From: Littorina saxatilis
Taxonomy: Eukaryota; Mollusca; Gastropoda; Littorinimorpha; Littorinidae
Reading direction: 5' to 3'
Assembly: GCF_037325665.1 (NCBI RefSeq)
Contig: NC_090254.1
Location: 39,135,647-39,199,646 of the forward strand
DNA: 64,000 bases
The notes beneath the pieces are model-generated. The model searched no databases and was not told the origin of the DNA. It was given only the letters and a program-made list of their open reading frames with translations. Below, piece by piece: positions 46,462 to 57,075 of this stretch (position 1 is its first letter; every line of letters begins with the position of its first letter). The translations under genes and the position numbers were made by a program.

Positions 46462-47846
46462 AGTGGAAACTCCCGTAACGACCACTCCCAAGAACGACCC
46501 CCTCCTTTTGCCGACCGAATTTCTCGGCACGGATGCTTTTCACACTGTAACTAACCTCCCAAGAACGACGCCCTCCTTTTTCCGACGACCGACCTACCAA
46601 TTTAGGGTCAATAACGACTTTGACCTTTTAACCAGTGAGTGTCAAAGTTCGTAATTACGCAGCACACGCACGCCATTAGTCACGCATCAAGAGTCAGGGT
46701 CTGTAGTTAGTAGTGCGTGCAAGTCACGGCTGTCATCTTCTCACCTATTGCTGTCACAAGGGAATGACTGCCCTCGAAGTAGGTGGAGGGGGGGGGGGGG
46801 GGGGAGAGGAAAAGGGAATGGGAGGGGTTGGGTAGGGGCAGTTAGAACCACAACTCAATAATGACTGAATTGCTGTGTACGTATTCTGTGAGTGTGTGCT
46901 CACCAACTGAGACCTCAACGTGGACTGGGTGGCCGAGTGGTAACGCACTTGCGCTCGGAAGCGAGAGGTTGCGAGTTCGACCCTGGGTCAGGGTGTTAGC
47001 AATTTTCTCCCCCCTTTCCTAACCTAGGTGGTGGGTTCAAGTGCTAGTCTTTCGGATGAGACGAAAAACCGAGGTCCCTTCGTGTACACTACATTGGGGT
47101 GTGCACGTTAAAGATCCCACGATTGACAAAAGGGTCTTTCCTGGCAAAATTGTATAGGCATAGATAAAAATGTCCACCAAAATACCCGTGTGACTTGGAA
47201 TAATAGGCCGTGAAAAGTAGGATATGCGCCGAAATGGCTGCGATCTGCTGGCTGATGTGAATGCGTGATGTATTGTGTAAAAAAGTTCCATCTCACACGG
47301 CATAAATAAATCCCTGCGCCTTGAATATGTGCGCGATATAAATTGCATAAAAAAATAAAAATACAAATAAAATCCCTGCGCTTAGAACTGTTCCCACGGA
47401 ATACGCGCGATATAAGCCTCATATTGATTGATTGATTGAAACCTCGGGCCAATGACCCATACTTGCCAATGAGCAAGTTTTACCTATGGGACGGTCTCCT
47501 TTGATGTCTGAGAGGAAACTCCTCCTGTCCCAGGTTACAGACACTGACCTTCTTACCCGGGGTCAATCACCGAGTTTTATCTATGAGACCGCGCACGCGC
47601 GCGTGTGTGTGTGTTAAGTCTGCCAGTCTGTGCGCTGGTGTATGCACGTACCTCGTGCTTATCCATATGCACATCAAATGGGAACAAAAATAGGATAAGG
47701 GACACAACTTTCAAGACTGAACTGCCCAACAGTTGCCACCCCTGTAAACAAAATTATACCTCCCAAACTCCCAATAAAGACCCCTCCTTTTTACGACCGA
47801 TTTTTCTGGACATTTTCAAGGTCGTTAGTGGGAGGGTTTACTGTAC
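46462..47846. mobile_element. MITE with TACAGTGGAAAC-type ends, carrying a SINE
   Basis: The left end (TACAGTGGAAACTCCCGTAA, then CGACC) and right end (GGTCGTTAGTGGGAGGGTTT, then ACTGTA) are imperfect inverted copies. Internal pieces repeat the theme of ACGACCCCCTCC. A tRNA-headed SINE occupies 46922-47440. The element separates two stretches of C2H2 relics. Confidence 0.55.
46922..47440 (+). mobile_element. tRNA-derived SINE (Ser/Leu-like head, ATTG tail)
   Basis: The head GGCCGAGTGGTAACGCACTT and the B-box-like GAGTTCGACCC give a tRNA-like 5' part. The body includes CCACGATTGACAAAAGGGTC, and the 3' end GCGCGATATAAATTGCAT resembles a CR1/L2-type LINE tail. It ends in an (ATTG)n run. Other partial copies are at 57505-57823 and 7130-7192. 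Confidence 0.75.
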
Positions 47847-47864
47847 TTGATTAGCAGGTAAATA

Positions 47865-48539
47865 TCACAGGATGTTAAAATTCGACTTATGTACCATTTT
47901 GTGAGAATGGGTCACATAATTATGTTTCCTCAAATATTCCAAGCAAGTGAAAGTAGCATAACACTGAGTACAAGAGTGTAGATTTGGACTGTTGGAGTTT
48001 TCCTGTGTATGTATCACCAGGTGTCTGTTAAGTTGGCTGGGAAAGGTGAACACAGCGTCACACTTCTGACATTGATTGGTTTGTTTGTTTGTTTAACGCC
48101 CAGCCGACCACGAAGGGCCATATCAGGGCGGTTCTGACATTGATGATGCCGTCTTGTGTGTTTGATCATGTGTTGCTTCAAGCAGGCAGGACCGTTCAAA
48201 GTTGCTCCACACTGTTGACACTGATGTGGTCTTTCTTATGTGTGTTTCAACATGTGCTGCCTCAAAATACGGACGAACGTAGCATCACATTGCTGACACT
48301 TATATGGTCCCTCTCCTGTATGTGTCGATATGTGTCTCTTCAAGGCACTGGCATGGATGAATGTAGCATTAACACTGTTTACACTGATGCGATCTTTCTC
48401 TGGTGTGTGTCAACATGTGCTGTTTCAAAGTACCTGAGCGGACGAACGTAGCATCTCATTACTGACACTTATGTGGTCGCTCTCCTGTGTGTGTCAATAT
48501 GTGTCTCTTCAAGGCACGAGCATGGATGAATGTAGCATT
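47865..48539 (-). pseudogene. Decayed continuation of the C2H2 finger array
   Basis: Downstream of the stop at 48540 the - strand still spells zinc-finger units of about 84 bases, each with damage: one has TAA-TGA in place of Lys-Cys near 48460, one loses frame after CKQC near 48380, one has TAA in the HTGE linker near 48238. Better fingers remain (GPYKCQQCDATFVRILRQH, HQCQQCGATLNGPACLKQH, and the 47865-48053 stretch MFTFPSQLNRHLVIHT). A SINE 3' fragment is inserted at 48077-48131. These look like former coding fingers lost after the terminal stop arose. Confidence 0.7.
48077..48131 (-). mobile_element. 5'-truncated SINE (TTG-tail family) in zinc-finger relic, 13-bp TSD
   Basis: This is the 3' end of the SINE seen whole at 5475-5791. 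It is flanked by the perfect direct repeat TTCTGACATTGAT at 48064-48076 and 48132-48144, which is finger coding sequence (CQ codons). The target-site duplication shows retrotransposition into the finger array. Confidence 0.85.
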
Positions 48540-49135
48540 TCACTGTTTACATTGATGGGGTCTTTCTCCGGTGTGTTTCACTTTCAACATATGTTGTTTC
48601 AAGAGACCAGAGTGGATGAATGCAGCATCACACTTTTGACACTTATGTGGTCGCTCTCCCTTGTGTGTCAAAATGTGTCTCTTAAAGGACGCAATGCGGT
48701 AGTATGCAGCATCACACTGTTTGCACTGATGTGGTGGCCGTTCCCCAGTATGTGTTAACATGTGTTGTTTCAAGTGTACAAAACGGAAGAATGCAGCATG
48801 ACACTTCGGACACACGTGTGGCCTTTGACCTGTTCTAATAGAGGTCTCATTTTTGGAACTGGAAGCTGAATCAGGTTGACTGCATGTTGACTGTTTCTCC
48901 TTGATAGTGAAACTGCCGTTATTACAGCTTACAATTTCACCTGCTGCCATGCTTGTTTCCGTCCTCTTTCCTTCTGAATCTAAATCAGTGTTCAAGTGAT
49001 TGTCAACAGACGGCACATCCTTTTCCTTGTCCTTCAAGACGTAATCATGATCAGCACTGACTGCATCTCGTCCTTCACATGTCTGTACCACAGGGATAGT
49101 GTCTGTCTTCTCTCTCACATCTTGTTCAAATGTTA
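48540..49135 (-). CDS. C2H2 zinc-finger terminal exon (three fingers)
   Basis: The exon enters in phase 1 (VTFEQDVREKTDT), runs through an acidic linker, then encodes three C2H2 fingers: HVCPKCHAAFFRFVHLKQH, HQCKQCDAAYYRIASFKRH, and HKCQKCDAAFIHSGLLKQH with an unusual KVKH ending. The TGERP-type linkers match classic Krueppel-like fingers. The reading frame ends inside a fourth finger (HQCKQ then TGA) exactly where the second zinc Cys (TGT) is expected. DNA binding by the three intact fingers is inferred from the family. Confidence 0.75.
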
Positions 49136-52100
49136 CTGAAAATTAAAATATAATTGTCAACAAACATTAAATCCTTCAGTTACCACCCTCATATCACTTC
49201 TAACTGATTCAAAGGAAATTGTTTCGAGAAAAGGCCCTCAATACTGTAAAATGGTAACTTCTTAAAATTCTTGCTTTTTCAAACTTACACTATTGCCAAC
49301 CCTAAAGATATTGGAGGTGTTTTTGTTCCCTAAAAAGTACATATGGCATTCAAGCCAGCCTCAAGATAAGAAAGAGACCCAGAAGCTAGATTTTTTTTTT
49401 TTTTTTTTTTTGGGGGGGGGGGGGGGGGTTGCTGTTTGTAACATTAGCGACTCTCCATTACAGTTAACCACGCACACAAAAATAAGCAATTACATATGTA
49501 AAATCTTGAAAATGTTAAAAAAATGTGTGAAGGATTTCTTAAACTTTTTTAAGGAGATCAAGGTTGTTAACAACATTTAAAGTAACAAGTGTCAAAATAA
49601 ATGAGCATTTAAAGTACCTTCTACATTTTTACTGACTAATAGACGCAAGGAAAACTACTAACCATGTAGATACTGGTCAGTCATGTAGAATGAATCCTCT
49701 GCGTCTTCCGCCGGATCAACCTCCATCTTGACCTCTGTTGTCACCGCTGGGCCCTCTTCCTCCTTCCTGTGACAGCAAGACATTATTTTAAAAAGTGAAT
49801 GTAGAGCAATGTCACTGTATGGAGTTATAAAAACACAGTCAGAGGTAAATTACCAAAACAAAATTAATGCCCTTTTTGGTGTAGAAAACATTGAACATGT
49901 ACACCAAAATGCATAAATATGAATTGTCTTTTTGTTTGTGGAGCACTTTCAACCATATTTGGATAGACACAAAATCAGTTAACCGCATTTTTTTCCTGAA
50001 GAAACATCCATGAAAATTTGATACCAGATTTGTGCCTCCTTGTGTTGGTGAGTCTAGTTTTTAATAGATTTTTTTTCTTTATTATATTTTTATTCAGGTA
50101 AGTTTCTGTACAGTGAACAAGGTGTGGCAAAGAAGCGTAAATGTAGTACAAGCCTCAACAAAGATTTCAAACAAAGTAATATATATATGTAACAAGAAGA
50201 GCAAACGCTCGATCGAGTCACTTTCGCAGTTCTGAATATTATATGAGGCATCAGATGGACAGGAAGAAATTGCTATTCACAACACAATGAGTCACGTTCA
50301 CATAAAATTTGAGCCCGGTCACTTTTATAGTTTCCGAGAAAAGCCCAACGTTAAGTTGTGTGTTGCCGAACAGAAAAGGCTAGTTATCTCCCTTGTTTTT
50401 CTGATAACGTTCGTAAAAGGCTACAGATGTAAATACTTTGATGTAAAGAATAATCCTACAAAGTTTCAATCACATCCGATGAACTTTGTCAAAGATATAA
50501 AATGTCTAATTTTTCCTTTGACGCTGACCTGTGACCTTGAAAAAGGTCAAAGGTCAACGAAACCATCGTTAAAGTGTAGAGGTCATTGGAGGTCACGACT
50601 AAACAAAATATGAGCCCGATCGCTTTGATAGTTTCCGAGAAAAGTCCAACGTTAAGGTGGTGTCTACGGACGGCCGGCCGGACGGCCGGCCGGACAGACT
50701 AACACTGACCGATTACATAGAGTCACTTTTTCTCAAGTGACTCAAAAATGGCAGAGAACATAATTGCTAGGCACCTGGAAGAGTTGCTTTTAGTTGTTAT
50801 CTAAGTTAAATGGGTTTTTTCCACAGTGTACACTGTATCTTTACATTTTTGTTACTAGATTTTTTGGTATTTGTTTTTATTTTGTCCGATTCTTGATAAA
50901 AATTGTTTTTAATGTTACATGTATGTTTAAATCATTTTGTTATGATCTTCATGTGTAAGACTAAGACTAGTAAGAGGGTAGGTGTCAGCTCATGAACAAA
51001 GAAGAAGAACCTGAAGATGAGACAGTGGGGAGAGTGGTACCTTGATGACGAGGGGGGCAGACTGCAGGAGACAGGAGGCGGTGTGTCGCTGAAAGCAGGA
51101 GGTGGAACAGCTTGGACTCCTTTGTCGACGTCTTCACAACTCTGTGCTGGAGGATCCACGACCTCAATCATCACCTTTTTTCCTCCTTGCCAAGCAGATG
51201 CCATTTGTTCAAGCAAGACAATAGCCTGATAAAATTCCCGCAATGGCAGATCAGACGCCAAAAAGGCGAGTCGCCTGGCAACCTCAAAGGCTTGGCTGTA
51301 CCGCTGGGTTTGCGACGGTGTGGCCTTCTCCTTTGGGCTGTCCAAAACCGCAACACTCATTGTCATAGTGGCACTTGTTTCATTTGCCACCAGCCGTCCT
51401 CTGTAGTATGATGTTGTCCAGCGCCTGGCACAGAGCTCCTTGTCAAACAGGGCCAAGCCTTTGAACAATCTCACAGCAAAGACATGGCGGCAAGGAAGCG
51501 ACACTGCCTTGAAAAAACTACATGTGCATGATTCTGTGGAGACCTTCAGCGTGCCTTCAGATGTGTGTAGAATCATAGAGGCAGAGCTCGCTGCATCTGC
51601 AGACACCACAACGTCTGTGCACAACTGGTACTGCTCCTGAAGCAATCCGAATGCATGGGGGGTCAGCAGCCTCTGGTACTCCGTCACGGGTGTTTCAGGA
51701 GCGTATACCCCAACAGGGACCTTCTGGACAACCACTGTTGCCCTGTGGTGACGCTCCTGGTCCAGGGAATCAAAGCATAGCAGCAATTCCCTGACAGACA
51801 CTGCCAGGTTACCACCGCGGTCAACCACAGACTTGATTTTCTGGTTGATGGACTCCAGCCGGTTGTTTGTCCGGTTGAGCATGTGTCCAGCCTCCACTTT
51901 CATTCCCTCTACCCACTCCTTCCTGATCGGATGCCAGTTTGAATCAAAATAGTGCAGCAGCTTTGTATTCCCAGTGGCCTGCAACTCTTGGTAATGCACC
52001 GTATACTGCTCTTCCGAGTGGGAATACATCAGCTTCTGCAAGATCTCCAAAAAGTTGTTTTTCTCCCCGCTGGAGCAGCCCATGCTCTTCTCCGTAACCT

Positions 52101-55100
52101 CCCTCCTCAAGGTCCTCAAGGTGTGAAAGAGGCAGATGAGAGCTGCGTCAGGGAATTCCTCTCTTAGCACATCTCTTTCAGCCCAGTCCTTGTCAGCCAT
52201 GAAACACTTTGTTCTGCCTGTGTCATTGAGCTCCTTGAAAATGGAAACCATCGCTCGCATCGTCTCCTTGTCCTCCCGCCCCATGAACCACACCGCGACA
52301 ACTTGGCTCTCCCCATTGCCATCAACCGCCAGCATGACGTAGAGAGGCATCCCAAGGTTGTTGATGTTGCATGTGGCATCTATCAAGACCATCTCCGGAA
52401 ACAGCTGGTACATCTCCCTCCAGACATGGCGCTGGTAAAAAACTGCATCCGTGAAGCCGTTCTGCTCTACGACTCGAATGGTGGCCCCTGCAAAATGAAA
52501 ATAAAAAATCCTCAATACAGTAGACTCCGCTTAATAAAAACACATCGGGACTGGGCAAATTTGTATTTATTAACCAAAGTTTTTATTAACCGAATTTAAA
52601 AAAAAAAAATTAAACAGAAAAAAATAAGAATTTCCTCTCCTGTGAAGGAAGCGATCATGAAGTAAATGTACCTGTACGATTCAGTTAAAAAAACTTGTCC
52701 ATTGTCAGCTGTTTCAGTGGCTCTTTGCGCAGAAATGCCTGTGAAGGAAGCGATCATGAAGTAAATGTACCTGTACGATTCAGTTAAAAAACTTGTCCAT
52801 TGTCAGCTGTTTCAGTGGCTCTTTGCGCAGAAATGCGCGGATGTCGGCATCAACACAATTAAAGCTTATTCGTTGCTTTGGCGTTGACCCTTCTGCAACC
52901 GAAGCCCGAATTTCATTTTCATTTTTTATCGATTGGTACAGAAACGAATGCAAGACGTCCAAAAAAGTTGCAGCTTCCCGAACACTCTTTGCTATCAGAC
53001 TATGGAAGCGATCAAGAAGTTGAACCTTGTCTTGCACCGTCATTTCTGTTCTTTTTCTCTTTGTGCCCTTGGACGCCATGTTCAAAACTGCGAGCTTTAT
53101 ACGTGTGTAGGAGAGAATGCAATGCGAGAATGCAAACGTGATCTAATTCTCGTGATCTCGTTTCCCCCCTAAATCACAATTTTCGCTGAACTTAGCTCAC
53201 TAAGCTTCAGCACATGCTTGCATCGTCTGTCGGGTGAGTAGATATCGCTCCGTGTTTGACAATACATTGTCAAATTTGTGTTAAGTAAGCGTCCCAGCAC
53301 GGAAAAAATACCCAATTTCGCCAACAAACTGTTTTTATTAACCGGATTTTTTTTTATTTATTAACCGAAGGATTATTACATGGGCCATATACTATAGTGA
53401 TAAATCTGCACCGGACTAAGTGTATTTTAAAAGCGGCTGTCCTTATTAACCGTGTGTTTATTAAGCACAAGTCATGTGAAGCGAAACTAATACATTTACC
53501 GTATTTGACGGACTACAAGCCGCGACTTTTTTTTTTAAAAATCGCACTGCGGCTTATAAAAAGATGCGGCTAAAACGTTACCTAAACTTGAATAGCATTC
53601 ACCTAATGGAAGTCGCCGCGGATTTTCATTTCGCTCGATTAGCGATTACCGGTACTTTATTAGCTCTCTACTCAAGACTCGGCGCTTTTCTCTTTCTTTC
53701 GCGAATCTTCGTTTGTCAACAAGTCGTCGTGACAAGATAGCGTACAGAGAAACACCGGATGTATCAGGATCTCGCGCGCGAGATTTTGTTTTTTTGTGTC
53801 TCGCGATAGTTGGAGGAGCGAGAGCCGCCATGTTGTGTTTTCGTCTGCTCGAAATGTGCGCAAAAGTCGTAAATCATCCCAAAAAAGCTTAAACCGGGCG
53901 GGACTACATGTGTGTGTTGGTTACAAATTGTGTGTGTGATATTTTTCTTCAAACTTTTTCACTTTTCTTCTTTGTTTCACTTGTTTATTCTCGGAGCCGA
54001 TTTCGCCAAATACCGTACTTTCGTTTGCCTGGTTGTTTTGATTGATTGACACGATCTGATTATATTTTTTTCGACGGCGGCTAATATAGTGACGCGGCCT
54101 ATACGTGGCTCGTCCCAATTTTTTTGTTAAAAGTCGGGGGTGCGGCTTATAAAACGGTGCGTCTTGTAATCCGTCAAATACGGTACTCAATCTGTCAAAC
54201 TCACAAAAATCCCAAAACAGAAAGACTGCCAACATTCCAAAATTCAGAATCAAAAAAATAAATGATTGACAAAACAAAATGTTACATTACTTAGCCGGCA
54301 ATTTTCAAGTGAGTAGCCACACGATCTTGAGATAAGTTCATTATCTATTTCACAAGTGTTCGTCTGTCTACTTCCAAGACATTTGGGTCGACATACTAGT
54401 AAATCTAACGTTTTGTTTTGTCAATAATAAATGTGTATAAAGCAATTCCGAGAACACTACTGGACCGATCTTCATGAAACTTCACATGAGAGTTCCTGGG
54501 TATGATATCCCAAGAAGAGGTTTTTTTTAATTTTGCAGACAGATGTCTTTGATGGTGTCATATCTGGCTATTTGTGAAAGTTGGGGTGGCACTGTAACAT
54601 CCTCATTTTTCAACAAAATTGGTTGACATTTTGGTCAAGCAACCTTCGGCTAAGTCCGGACCATGGGATTGCATTTCAGCTGGGAAGCTTAATTAAAAAT
54701 TAGTATGCCCATTAAAGTTGTCATATAAATAGAATTTTCAGCAGAATATTAAAAACTGATTTCATTGTATTTCTCATTTTCCCCTGCATTCAAAATTATA
54801 TAGATATGTCATGTTTACTTTTAAAATGTGTTCAGAATGAGAAAATAGGTTCAGTAAGAACTATGGTCACATGCTTTGCGAAGACTAGCATGACCTGCCT
54901 CTTCGGGTATGGATAGCCGAAACTATCTATCTCTGTCAACACAAAACTAAAAGATCCTCATTGAAACCAAAAATCTGTCATCACCAAGACTACTACAGCT
55001 AAACTGAGCTGGTCTGGAAAAAGCGCTTTGCTGCTGGGCCTATCGCTCCAAAAATCAACCACTTATTTTATAACCCTAAGATCATTACGAGGTAAAGACT

Positions 55101-56338
55101 TATGATCTCTCGCTAGGCAGTACCTACAAACTGGGTTAATGGCAGGGTCAAACCCTTCAAAAGTGTTGAAAGTCTCAAACTCAAAGCTTACCTCAACGTT
55201 AACTATTTTTTTTTACGACCGACCAGCCGTTACACGCCTCATTCCCAAGAATCTTCTCATTTACTTGCTTTCCCCTTAGTCGTAACGGGTTCAACTTGCC
55301 CATCGTAACTTTTACCCCCCCCCCCCTCCCGCCGGCAATCGGGTGGAGGATAAGAACAAACAAGGGTGCAGGAGAATAAATAAGATCAGAAAACTAACAA
55401 TCATCACATACCTCCTTGTGTCTTTTCCAGTTCAGAGACAACATCCTGCAGGTTCAATCCCACTCCCGACCTGCTGGGCCCAATGAGGTTGTGGAGGTCT
55501 TTTAAGGTGACGACCTTTCCTGTCTCTTCCCGAATTTGCTGCTGGACAATCTTCTTGTCACCTTTCAGCCGGAGACAACGGAGGGCCCGCTCCTTTTCAG
55601 CATCATTCATCTGTCGCTGGCGAGGCAAGTGGCTGTAGTTTGCCTGCAACACAAACGCAACAATAAAATAACCAGCCCTAAAAGTGGCGAGTATTTTACT
55701 TGCCGCAGCGAGTAGAAACATTTAACTGGCGAGTAGAACTATTCAACTACTTGCCTATAGCGAGTACGGTTACTGAAATTTAGTGAAACAAATGGTTGGT
55801 TTGGCAAGTAAAATTTGATCTCTGGCGAGTAAATTTTGAGAAGCACCAGCCAAAGGCTAGTGCACCATTTTTTTTACTTTCAGGGCTGATATTAATGAAT
55901 GCTTCCTTTCAACAGGTCAAGCCAAGGGAGACAAATTAGAAAGATATCGAACCAGACGCAACAAGAGCCTAGCTACTCTAATGTCAATCATCAGTTCGGA
56001 GACCTTATCACTCATACTCATAAAACAAACGGTCATACACGTAAAAATCCACTCATGCAAAAAACACGAGTGTACATGGGAGTGACCTCGAGTGTCACGC
56101 TCCCATGAACGCAGAAGAAGATGAAGAAATACTCGTAGAACAGTAAATAATTTAAAAAACATCTTTTTATACATGTACAAGAGGAAGATACCTATCTGAG
56201 TGCAGAATTCAACATCTTCACAAGCTTACCGGGCTGACTTCATGGTTGTGATCTAGATGCACAGACTTGATCACCAGCATCTGCCCATCAGCAGTAGTCC
56301 TCACTTTCACGTGGAAAGGGCATGCCATCTGAAAAGTC
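48540..56338 (-). CDS. ZSWIM3/FAR1-like MULE transposase-derived gene fused to C2H2 fingers (5' incomplete)
   Basis: Exons in transcript order: 56230-56338, 55412-55643, 51041-52487, 49663-49766, 48540-49135. Phases match at every junction (2/0/1/2/1), giving 828 residues before the stop; at least one exon is missing at the 5' end. Exon 1 carries a FAR1/ZSWIM-like zinc segment (MACPFHVKVR to HLDHNHEVSP). Exon 3 holds a MULE DDE domain with Asp in LIDATCNINN, Asp in FMADKDWAERD, His in LFHTLRTL and Glu in NRTNNRLESINQKIK, then a SWIM finger (CTCSFFKAVSLPCRH). The last two exons give an acidic linker (VKMEVDPAEDAEDSF) and three C2H2 fingers. Either a domesticated MULE fused to a zinc-finger array, or two adjacent genes: joining exon 3 to exon 4 rests on the donor at 51040 and on phase alone. 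Without the splice, exon 3 reads on to a stop at 50932. Confidence 0.6.
50215..50743. mobile_element. Inverted-repeat element, cousin of 24396-25142
   Basis: Ends GAGTCACTT and AAGTGACTC are inverted; near the right end lies GGACGGCCGGCCGGACGGCC. It contains TGACCTTGAAAAAGGTCAAA and two copies of a GTTTCCGAGAAAAG(C/T)CCAACGTTAAG block. It lies in the intron joining the transposase and zinc-finger exons. Confidence 0.65.
51041..52487 (-). CDS. MULE DDE transposase domain plus SWIM zinc finger exon
   Basis: This 1447-base exon is fully open and codes for the MULE/ZSWIM core. All three acidic catalytic positions of the DDE triad appear present. In human ZSWIM3, a domesticated relative, the catalytic residues are not all kept, so retention here is notable. 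The acceptor is TTTTGCAG before GGGCCACC at 52487. No terminal inverted repeats that would mark an active MULE were recognised around the gene. Confidence 0.8.
52517..53485 (-). mobile_element. pogo/Tigger-like element with N-terminal transposase fragment
   Basis: The left end CAGTAGACTCCGCTTAATAA, flanked by TA, has the CAGT...CGCTTAA pattern of pogo/Tigger ends; the right end (TTATTAAGC near 53460) is imperfect. The - strand ORF 52780-53085 (101 residues) starts MASKGTKRKRTEMTVQDKVQ and continues LLDRFHSLIAKSVREAATFL, like a CENP-B-type helix-turn-helix. No DDE catalytic domain follows. A 99-bp tandem duplication (52640-52838) lies at the ORF end. It occupies an intron of the ZSWIM-like gene. 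Confidence 0.5.
53497..54185. mobile_element. MITE with TACCGTATTTGACGG ends (long copy)
   Basis: The left end TACCGTATTTGACGGACTAC and right end GTAATCCGTCAAATACGGTA form near-perfect inverted repeats. A short copy with the same ends lies at 32220-32380. The long copy has about 0.5 kb of extra internal DNA with no recognised gene. Confidence 0.7.
54440..54760 (+). repeat. Diverged partial copy of the TTTAGTCAAG repeat
   Basis: The string ACTACTGGACCGATCTTCAT and the following ATGAGAGTTCCTGG and GGCTATTTGTGAAAGTTG parallel the units near the window start. Ends are not recognisable. Confidence 0.55.
55673..55888. mobile_element. MITE with CAGCCCTAAAAGT ends
   Basis: Left CAGCCCTAAAAGTGGCGAGT and right ACTTTCAGGGCTG are inverted. 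The internal GGCGAGTA and CTAGTGCACC theme resembles the CAGGGATGG family. It starts 30 bases upstream of exon 55412-55643 on the - strand. Confidence 0.65.
56000..56135 (+). mobile_element. 5'-truncated SINE sharing a GAA tail with a LINE
   Basis: The piece reads like the 3' half of the SINE at 3135-3543 in the forward sense (GTCATACACGTAAAAATCCA) and ends CCCATGAACGCAGAAGAAG. The ending CGCAGAAGAAG is the same as the 3' end of the LINE at 16425-16870. Confidence 0.6.
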
Positions 56339-56639
56339 CTGCGGAAAAATAAAAAATGAATTAAATCCCGCACTCGCAATTCAGAAATTAAAAAACCTGT
56401 TTTAATATTGTAAACTCCCATTATTGTAATTTTGACGACCTTGCTCCAGTAGGCATACAAATCATATTAAGTTACCATGCATACGGAACAATCTGTAAAG
56501 AAATATTTTGGCTACATGAACTTTACATGCGTTATAGACGCAAATGCTGAATGAAAACATACACACAGGAAGGGAGAATGGGTTAGAATGGGTTGATAAA
56601 GAGTGCGCAGACAAATAAAATGAAATATATTGATTGCAA

Positions 56640-56850
56640 AGCTACAGCAGTCCCTGCAATGTACGGCCCCCGGCGTGAGCGGCCACCTGACATGTACGGA
56701 CACATTTGCTCGGCACAGAGTGTTTTCCTTCTATATTTGCCCCCCCTTAATCGGCCACCTGCAAAACGTGGACGCGGACACTAATTTTCGGTCCCAACAG
56801 GTCATACCTGCCATGTACGGACAGACCATCGTCAAATTTTCACCACAACA
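56640..56850. mobile_element. MITE-like repeat with ATGTACGG motifs
   Basis: CAATGTACGG, CATGTACGGACACAT and CCATGTACGGACAG recur around CGGCCACCTG units. It looks like another of the CAGTGG-to-pyrimidine tract families; ends not certain. Confidence 0.4.
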
Positions 56851-57075
56851 AAATCGATAACAGAGCAGTCCGGCTCTTGGTACAAAGGTCACAGCCGCAA
56901 AGGTGTGATGACAGTCACCGACAACTTGAGTGCACGTGTACCCATCAGGAGGGGTGTAGTTTTGGTCAGGAGTGGGGTACATGCGAAGATGCCAACATGA
57001 AAATGCACTATGCTCTTTATTCTTGTCTGTTGGACGTAATAGAAGCCACAGTCGATGAAGGTCCTGTAGCAGTAA

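Noticed and set aside
50287-50613. 108-codon frame
   Set aside because: Lies wholly inside the inverted-repeat element 50215-50743 and has no recognisable domain.
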